In this document: piece by piece, positions 12,301-14,646 of the stretch
How positions within the stretch are numbered: position 1 is the first letter of the stretch
Layout of the letters: every line of letters begins with the position of its first letter
Source: Phoronis ovalis
Lineage: Eukaryota > Phoronida > Phoronidae
Length of the DNA: 14,646 bases
Direction of reading: 5' to 3'
Assembly (NCBI GenBank): GCA_028565635.1
Contig: JAOXYB010031242.1
Location: 1 to 14,646, forward strand
Program-made: the position numbers and the translations under genes
The notes under the pieces: model-generated
Database searches by the model: none
The model's input: only the letters and a program-made list of their open reading frames with translations
Told to the model about the DNA's origin: nothing

Positions 12301-14515
12301 TCACTGTGTGATCAGCTGACACTATATCGTCGCGAAGTTTGCACAACTGGGCATCAGCGGCATAAAGTCCAGTTTTTGTACCAGTAATTGTAAAACCAGA
12401 GTTTTCCTGAATGACAACAGACTTAAGAAGAACTGATTGATCTTTCAAATCGCTATGTATCTTCAATAACTCCCGTTCTTGATAAGTCATCAATAAACGA
12501 ACTACGCCATTATCCATCATAAGGTTCTTTTGCAAAATAGTATTTTGATCTATGAAGTCTCTGATCATCTCCAGCACATTTCCTGCGATATCTCTAGTGC
12601 AAGCCACAATTATTTTTGACACTTTCAAATCAACTGATATAGATAGCAAATTTGGATATAGTTCGTTTTGACTTGCGGCTAATTCCAGCCACTTTAATCC
12701 TTGGAATATACCTTGTGACTCAGTAGGAATAGATACGCTGGATTCAATGACTTCTTGTTTCAATATGGCAGCCGCTGGTTTTAACTCATTTGAGGATAAA
12801 GCAAATACTTTTATTTCATCTTCTTCTGTCTGTTCCCAAACAGCAGTGATGCTTTTATCTTTAAAAATTGACACCACACGATGTCGAATGTCTTTATTTG
12901 ATAGCAATTTGCATACACCACTAGTTGATTTGATTACATACTCTTTAAGGTCATTTAATGCTTTGTACATGAGTAGCATTGCCCTTGAAATGTCACCAGG
13001 GAGACCCATATAAACTATTTCATGTTTGTGTAAAATAACATTAACTTTCATGTCTTTAAATTTCTTTTCCATTTCAGAAGGGTAACGGTCAGCTAACATA
13101 AACCTCAACTGTACTTCTTTCAATGTTGTGACTGTTTCGGTAATAATCTGTTCGGCCTGTTTCATTTCTTCGTCAATCGTGTTAATTAATCCCTTTATTT
13201 GCTTCTCTAATGTATCGACTTGAGAGACACCACCTGTTATTCGTACTAAGCATACGGTTTCATCTATAACTAATCGAACATCACCCATCTGGCTCGTGTC
13301 GATTTTACTATTCATCTGTTCAATAACTTTGTTCCATACTTGTAGTAATATACTAATTTGGGTATATTTAAAACTACTGAAAAAACGTTTGACACTATGA
13401 TCTACTCGTGATTGCCAATCTTTTACTATCTCTCTTAAATTTGGTGTATCCTCCTGTAATTGGGAAACAATTTTAATGAAATTCCCTTCCCGATTGTCCC
13501 AATCTACAGCTGCATAACATTCGCGAATTGCAGCATCTAATATGCGCCTATGTTGTTCAGATGACGCGATGTATATTACAACCGATTCTTCTACAGGACC
13601 ACATTCATAGCATGGCGGAATACGTATATGGGGTGTCGAGGTATCGAGATCTGGGTGACAAAGTCCAAGACCCTCATGGTATTCGGAAACTTTTACTTCT
13701 TGTCTTGGCTGCTTACTAATAACGTGGGTGCGTTTTAATAGTAGTTTTGGCACAACTGTAAGAAAACGATAAAGTTACGTTATTATACTTCACGTTTCCC
13801 TTAATATACTTTCATCAGTTCCAAGGAAAGTAAATAATTTGTTTTATATGCACTGTACCTTTTATTAAATATGAAGATTTACCTTTGTGATCTTCGAAGT
13901 AAACTACAGCTGCTTTTTCATTTTCAAAAAGATCCACTTTCGCCACAGGTCCACCATTACTTTTCCTTGTGTTTTCAAAGTAATTTTCCAAGTTGTCTGC
14001 ACTGCAGCTATCTGGCAAGTCATGTATTTGTATGGCATTGGTCATGTAGGCTCGGCTTACATGCAGTGTTGAGTTCTCTAGCTGCCTTTGTAAACATTGC
14101 ACTTGAAGTTTTTCAAAATCTGTAAGTGTGGATTTGTAATATGGATACATATAAGTATTATTATTATTATTATATATAAGAATACATTTTTAAGATCAAA
14201 TAGTTACTATGCATAGTAAAACCAATCTAATGACACACCACAGCTTGGAATAAAATCAAAATTGTTTGTGCTTACCTGGTACTTCTTCAAAAGTAATCAA
14301 TGCACTACCGGGATTGGAACCATAGGTAATACCCTTAATCCCACATGATGATTTAACTTCCAGATAATTCTCCAGACCATCTCTTGTACACTTATCAGAT
14401 ATATTCGACACCAGTAATTTACAGGGATCAGGCGGAAGTGGTGGAGACAGTAGCGTTACGTCTAGAAATTTGCCATCAAGTTTTAGCAAGTCCTTCTGGA
14501 GAATTCGTTTAACAG
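3116..14515 (-). CDS. PARP14: PARP14-like mono-ADP-ribosyltransferase, 18 exons, 5' partial
   Basis: Spliced CDS, minus strand: 14515-14276, 14119-13883, 13755-11980, 11744-11295, 11077-10929, 10321-10088, 9806-9585, 9355-9226, 9065-8901, 7437-7363, 7120-6953, 6459-6256, 6096-5882, 5579-5357, 4860-4672, 4481-4345, 3891-3714, 3396-3116. This gives 1756 residues plus stop. Order seen: RRM tail, two RRMs, KH-like array, three macrodomains, KH-like, WWE, PARP catalytic domain. This is the PARP14 architecture; PARP9 lacks RRMs and is shorter, and PARP15 has only two macrodomains. Family members transfer single ADP-ribose units from NAD+ to proteins and act in nucleus and cytoplasm, in vertebrates in innate immunity; the role here is inferred. 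The 5' end is missing: the first exon opens with an acceptor and a split codon. Orthology versus a lineage-specific paralogue cannot be decided here. Confidence 0.9.
3397..3713 (-). other. Intron 17 (317 nt, phase 1)
   Basis: Splits the catalytic domain between GKN and AVAYG. Boundaries are GTATGT...TTTTAG. A run of ten A residues on the minus strand lies near the 5' end (3692-3701). Nothing else was recognised. Confidence 0.8.
3714..3891 (-). CDS. PARP14: Exon: PARP catalytic domain with NAD-binding histidine
   Basis: This 178-nt exon encodes residues 1605-1663, entering in phase 0 and leaving in phase 1. ISRVQNTKLWQNY is the conserved I.RVQN..LW signature. RAVLYHGTSP holds the first catalytic-triad residue, H1640, which in the family contacts the NAD+ ribose. 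YVQGFNRSFCGKNA then runs across the splice junction toward the donor loop. The acceptor is GTTTATAG and the donor AAATG|GTATGT. Confidence 0.95.
3892..4344 (-). other. Intron 16 (453 nt, phase 0)
   Basis: Separates SQIIK from ISRVQN. Boundaries are GTAGAG...TTATAG. A plus-strand open stretch (3955-4323) has no recognisable content and lies almost wholly inside this intron, so it is not called as a gene. Confidence 0.8.
4345..4481 (-). CDS. PARP14: Exon: start of PARP catalytic domain
   Basis: This 137-nt exon encodes residues 1559-1604, entering in phase 1 and leaving in phase 0. YELPTTWSTM followed by VELVPLPDTHPEYTKV is the usual entry into the PARP14-group catalytic domain, and the helix ADFSRTLGSQIIK leads to the RVQN segment of the next exon. 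There is no regulatory helical domain of the PARP1 type. The acceptor is CTTCTGCAG and the donor ATAAAG|GTAGAG. Confidence 0.92.
4672..4860 (-). CDS. PARP14: Exon: second half of WWE domain
   Basis: This 189-nt exon, phase 1 at both ends, encodes residues 1496-1558. It supplies the second WWE tryptophan (TETWITYSKE, W1500) and the diagnostic pattern LEIETAFR...GVKCKIDFDKMEE. WWE domains bind ADP-ribose-containing ligands, which fits a protein that also makes and reads ADP-ribose. A basic tail (VKRRELAK) links to the catalytic domain. The acceptor is CTAACCAG and the donor AAAT|GTAAGT. Confidence 0.92.
4861..5356 (-). other. Intron 14 (496 nt, phase 1)
   Basis: Splits the WWE domain between its two tryptophans. 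Boundaries are GTAGAA...CTAACCAG. It holds the foldback repeat 4931-5170 described separately. Confidence 0.85.
4931..5170. repeat. Intronic foldback (inverted repeat, 47-bp arms)
   Basis: Arm 4931-4977 pairs with the reverse complement of 5124-5170 at 37 of 47 positions, including a perfect 12-base block (GTATTTCGTTTG) and a perfect 9-base block (ACATTAGTT). Weaker similarity continues inward (TAGCTTGA against TAGCTCGA). About 146 nt separate the arms. The form suits a small non-autonomous foldback or MITE-like insertion, but no target-site duplication was identified. Confidence 0.7.
5357..5579 (-). CDS. PARP14: Exon: KH-like segment and first half of WWE
   Basis: This 223-nt exon encodes residues 1422-1495, entering in phase 0 and leaving in phase 1. 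IKQLQEYHSVRVTIEERL and RRIRITGRTEDTYVVKSKI form a KH-like strand-helix unit. The basic helix ARERESKRQQAE then leads into ADLVQWMFLD, the first tryptophan (W1487) of the WWE domain. The acceptor is GTTTTACCAG and the donor CCCAG|GTAGAA. Confidence 0.9.
5580..5881 (-). other. Intron 13 (302 nt, phase 0)
   Basis: Splits the KH-like unit after LTEDE. Boundaries are GTATGC...TTTACCAG. AT-rich, nothing else recognised. Confidence 0.8.
5882..6096 (-). CDS. PARP14: Exon: charged linker and start of KH-like segment
   Basis: This 215-nt exon encodes residues 1350-1421, entering in phase 1 and leaving in phase 0. A lysine-rich stretch (SANKSKKKEMS) is a possible nuclear-localisation or nucleic-acid contact patch. 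It is followed by SFKLFALQQQALDNAVKNID, the opening strand and helix of the KH-like unit that precedes WWE in PARP14 proteins. An acidic part (CCDEESKD) follows. The acceptor is CACCTCTAG and the donor GATGAG|GTATGC. Confidence 0.85.
6256..6459 (-). CDS. PARP14: Exon: end of macrodomain 3
   Basis: This 204-nt exon, phase 1 at both ends, encodes residues 1282-1349. The helix SKVADAMLDAVG and the final strand HVRIIIFQNQMV finish macrodomain 3, followed by the helix PTFQEVMQKK and the tail GWFERGMEWGK. A perfect-looking donor (TTG|GTAAGT) sits inside the exon at 6405, in phase 1. The sequence beyond it stays clearly coding, so the downstream donor AAAAT|GTAAGT was chosen for the main transcript. 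Confidence 0.88.
6460..6952 (-). other. Intron 11 (493 nt, phase 1)
   Basis: Falls in macrodomain 3 exactly after the FGTG loop. Boundaries are GTTAGT...GCTTTAG. No embedded gene or element was recognised. Confidence 0.8.
6953..7120 (-). CDS. PARP14: Exon: core of macrodomain 3
   Basis: This 168-nt exon, phase 1 at both ends, encodes residues 1226-1281. GVAVTSAGNLNCKKVIHID is the strand pair after the helix. A helix (NNITKQCLKTAD) and the strand SMASISLPVFGTG follow, the last being the second ADP-ribose-binding loop in GTG form. The acceptor is TATTTTAG and the donor ACAG|GTTAGT. Confidence 0.9.
7363..7437 (-). CDS. PARP14: Short exon: helix of macrodomain 3
   Basis: This 75-nt exon, phase 1 at both ends, encodes residues 1201-1225. 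The end SKGGTRIVDECKQLG matches the helix before the third strand of PARP-family macrodomains (the ...EC..L pattern). The start, AFLEFIFKTIV, is less usual: the family normally has a glycine-rich GGVSKAI-like turn here. Strong acceptor TTTTACAG and donor CTTG|GTAAGT, and the frame fit on both sides, support the exon. The exact 5' edge is the least certain junction of the model. Confidence 0.75.
7438..8900 (-). other. Intron 9 (1463 nt, phase 1), the longest
   Basis: Splits macrodomain 3 early. Boundaries are GTATGA...TTTTACAG. No transposon proteins or RNA genes were recognised. It contains a 23-bp direct repeat (8017-8039 and 8046-8068) and an AT palindrome (8670-8689). One splice-flanked 38-nt stretch (8029-7992) was considered as an exon and rejected because it breaks the frame. 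Confidence 0.75.
8017..8068. repeat. Short direct repeat, period 29
   Basis: 8017-8039 and 8046-8068 share CCAGCAG..CAAC.T.TCAATCA, 19 of 23 positions identical. Probably a decayed minisatellite pair within intron 9. Confidence 0.6.
8901..9065 (-). CDS. PARP14: Exon: start of macrodomain 3
   Basis: This 165-nt exon, phase 1 at both ends, encodes residues 1146-1200. After a short linker it shows the typical opening of PARP14-type macrodomains: ITIQVQQGDITLEKTDAIVN and then STNKNLDLTV. It has NSTN where catalytic macrodomains have NAAN. The acceptor is TTTTTACAG and the donor TGTAG|GTATGA. The next coding segment lies 1463 nt away, the longest intron in the gene. Confidence 0.87.
9226..9355 (-). 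CDS. PARP14: Exon: linker between macrodomains 2 and 3
   Basis: This 130-nt exon encodes residues 1103-1145, entering in phase 0 and leaving in phase 1. AFNAQMQQLS ends the helix of macrodomain 2. The rest is hydrophilic and low in secondary-structure pattern (PKRHAKPLSR, then NENSDEEIPRS), consistent with a flexible linker. No domain is recognised in it. The splice sites (TTAAATAG acceptor, ACAG|GTAAAG donor) and the preserved frame support it; its sequence alone would be weak evidence. Confidence 0.8.
9585..9806 (-). CDS. PARP14: Exon: second half of macrodomain 2
   Basis: This 222-nt exon, phase 0 at both ends, encodes residues 1029-1102. The helix LRKYVKNCLEEAEKRG is followed by the strand DIAFPAIGTGNLNIP, the second ADP-ribose loop in its GTG form rather than GVFG. 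A helix (VVAKSMFDEVSRF) and the final strand (NVTFVVHNKD) close the domain. The acceptor is AATATTTAG and the donor AAAT|GTAAGT. Confidence 0.92.
10088..10321 (-). CDS. PARP14: Exon: first half of macrodomain 2
   Basis: This 234-nt exon, phase 0 at both ends, encodes residues 951-1028. It carries ADVLVNTTSEDLTLSNGAVS, the counterpart of the NAAN...GG loop, but with NTTS in place of NAAN and one glycine instead of the GG pair. YGDVVVTAGYNL, VFHGACINWD and the helix start GGEAEK follow. This pattern is typical of reader-type macrodomains that bind but do not cleave ADP-ribose. The acceptor is ACTTTTTTAG and the donor GAAAAG|GTAAAT. Confidence 0.9.
10322..10928 (-). other. Intron 5 (607 nt, phase 0)
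   Basis: Splits macrodomain 2 just before its ADP-ribose loop. Boundaries are GTAATT...TTTTTTAG. It holds the AGGTCA-type half-site cluster at 10512-10536. The surrounding 150 nt may be a dispersed repeat, but this cannot be confirmed from a single copy. Confidence 0.8.
10512..10536 (+). promoter_or_regulatory. AGGTCA half-site cluster: DR2-like plus DR5
   Basis: AGGTCG (10512-10517), AGGTCA (10520-10525) and AGGTCA (10531-10536) lie in the same direction with spacers of 2 and 5 nt. Two exact AGGTCA half-sites five bases apart form the classical DR5 arrangement bound by retinoic-acid-type nuclear receptor dimers. The pattern is seen directly; function is conjecture. Confidence 0.35.
10929..11077 (-). 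CDS. PARP14: Exon: linker and first strands of macrodomain 2
   Basis: This 149-nt exon encodes residues 901-950, entering in phase 1 and leaving in phase 0. The first part (PYRPASVTLEIPSPF) is a linker. VSGIVVSIKIGILSQEQ is the opening strand pair of macrodomain 2, equivalent to the strand preceding the NAAN loop in other macrodomains, and it joins in frame to ADVLVNTT in the next exon. The acceptor is TGATTTCAG and the donor GAACAG|GTAATT. Confidence 0.85.
11295..11744 (-). CDS. PARP14: Exon: main part of macrodomain 1
   Basis: This 450-nt exon encodes residues 751-900, phase 1 at both ends. It continues directly from SSAG with GPVVQKDCDIYIKK. Then come EGQVATSRPGN, the strand KMIAHAVGPVW, and the phosphate-binding loop ALSSGVFGYP (GVFG at residues 835-838). 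Together with N734 and the GG pair at 741-742 in the preceding exon, this satisfies the MacroD-type motif set (N-x6-GG[VLIA] and G-V-F-G), so binding and possibly hydrolysis of ADP-ribose is expected from family knowledge. It starts after acceptor ATATTTAAG and ends at donor TCAG|GTAATT. Confidence 0.92.
11745..11979 (-). other. Intron 3, GC-AG type (235 nt, phase 1)
   Basis: The donor reads CAG|GCAAGT and the acceptor TTTAAG|GT. Only this GC donor joins SSAG to GPVVQKDC in frame; no GT donor nearby does so. GC-AG introns are a known minority class, usually with an otherwise strong donor context, as here. Confidence 0.85.
11980..13755 (-). CDS. PARP14: Large exon: RRM end, KH-like array, start of macrodomain 1
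   Basis: This 1776-nt exon encodes residues 159-750. It opens with the end of the last RRM (VPKLLLKRTH to about residue 190). It continues through a long run of degenerate KH-like units, judged from repeated strand-helix patterns near 213-250, 316-360, 393-433, 440-500, 528-562, 574-640 and 650-680. Macrodomain 1 begins near residue 704; strand HNVDVIVNAAN holds the ADP-ribose loop and is followed by HYGGLAAAISSAG. KH-like arrays are known in the middle of PARP14; individual boundaries here are approximate. The exon starts after acceptor TTTTCTTACAG. It ends at the non-canonical donor AGCAG|GCAAGT, because reading on hits a stop after 12 codons, whereas splicing restores the macrodomain. Confidence 0.9.
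13883..14119 (-). CDS. PARP14: Exon: end of RRM plus first half of last RRM
   Basis: This 237-nt exon (acceptor CTTACAG, donor AAAG|GTAAAT) is phase 1 at both ends and encodes residues 80-158. Residues 80-105 complete the preceding RRM (FEKLQVQCLQRQ helix, then STLHVSRAY strand). Residues 107-158 start the last RRM, with NAIQIHDLPD as RNP2-like strand, helix SADNLENYFE and strand AAVVYFED. Size, phases and layout match the preceding exon, and both contain LENY followed by L/F-E, so the two exons look like copies of one unit. Confidence 0.87.
14158..14178. repeat. (TTA)n / (TA)n microsatellite
   Basis: Five TTA units (14158-14172) run into a short TA stretch, inside intron 1 and a few dozen bases upstream of the acceptor of the second exon on the minus strand. 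Confidence 0.85.
14276..14515 (-). CDS. PARP14: Exon: end of one RRM plus first half of the next
   Basis: This 240-nt exon starts after acceptor TTTGCAG and ends at donor CCAG|GTAAG, phase 1 at both ends. It encodes residues 1-79. Residues 1-24 (VKRILQKDLL, then LDGKFLDVTLL) look like the last helix and strand of an RRM whose start lies upstream of the window. Residues 31-79 begin a new RRM, with the RNP2-like strand CKLLVSNIS, the helix RDGLENYLE and the RNP1-like strand SALITFEE. The frame stays open a little beyond the acceptor but has no ATG there and runs into stops, so that part is intron. Confidence 0.85.
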
Positions 14516-14646
14516 CTGCAAATATATGAAAACATGTTATGCATATATGTACACTTTTGTAGAAGAAATATTGACCGTACAGTCTTGCATTTTGCTTCAA
14601 AAATATCTTCTCCTGGACCAATAAACAACTACATCAGTTAATAAGA

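Noticed and set aside
14516-14621. Open frame extending upstream of the first exon, as a possible start of the protein.
   Set aside because: It has no ATG, a strong acceptor (TTTGCAG) lies at its end, and the encoded RRM clearly begins earlier, so this is intron.

Overview
The window is eukaryotic nuclear DNA. It is AT-rich and is dominated by one minus-strand gene cut into many short exons with consensus GT-AG (one GC-AG) splice sites. The product is a PARP14-like multidomain ADP-ribosyltransferase. The compact introns, base composition and the RRM/KH/macro/WWE/PARP architecture fit an invertebrate, most plausibly a bivalve or other mollusc, where such genes are numerous. That lineage guess is inference and the species cannot be named from this sequence.

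Layout: positions 1-2640 are intergenic, with a 30-bp tandem repeat at 31-120 and other small repeats but no supportable gene. A likely poly(A) signal of the minus-strand gene lies at 2669-2674 and its 3' UTR runs from about 2655 to 3115. From 3116 (stop codon) to 14515 I traced 18 coding exons whose reading frames join without conflict at all 17 junctions (12 introns in phase 1, 5 in phase 0, none in phase 2). The gene enters the window already in frame, so one or more 5' exons, the start codon and the promoter lie beyond 14646. The visible product is 1756 residues; human PARP14 is about 1800.

Domains in order (numbered from the first complete codon in the window): tail of one RRM (about 1-24), RRM (about 31-105), RRM (about 107-190), a long array of KH-like modules (about 210-690), macrodomain 1 (about 704-885), macrodomain 2 (about 905-1100), a linker (about 1103-1165), macrodomain 3 (about 1165-1335), a further KH-like segment (about 1376-1470), WWE (about 1483-1545) and the PARP catalytic domain (about 1560-1756). 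Macrodomain 1 keeps the MacroD-type hydrolase motifs while macrodomains 2 and 3 do not. The single polypeptide therefore looks able to attach, recognise and possibly remove ADP-ribose. Its RRM and KH modules suggest RNA or nucleic-acid contact.

The most interesting points beyond the gene itself are: a GC-AG intron inside macrodomain 1; RRM exons that are out of register with the RRM domains and look like a symmetric phase-1 duplication unit; a perfect in-frame alternative donor inside macrodomain 3; a large imperfect foldback in intron 14; and an AGGTCA direct-repeat cluster (DR2 plus exact DR5) in intron 5.
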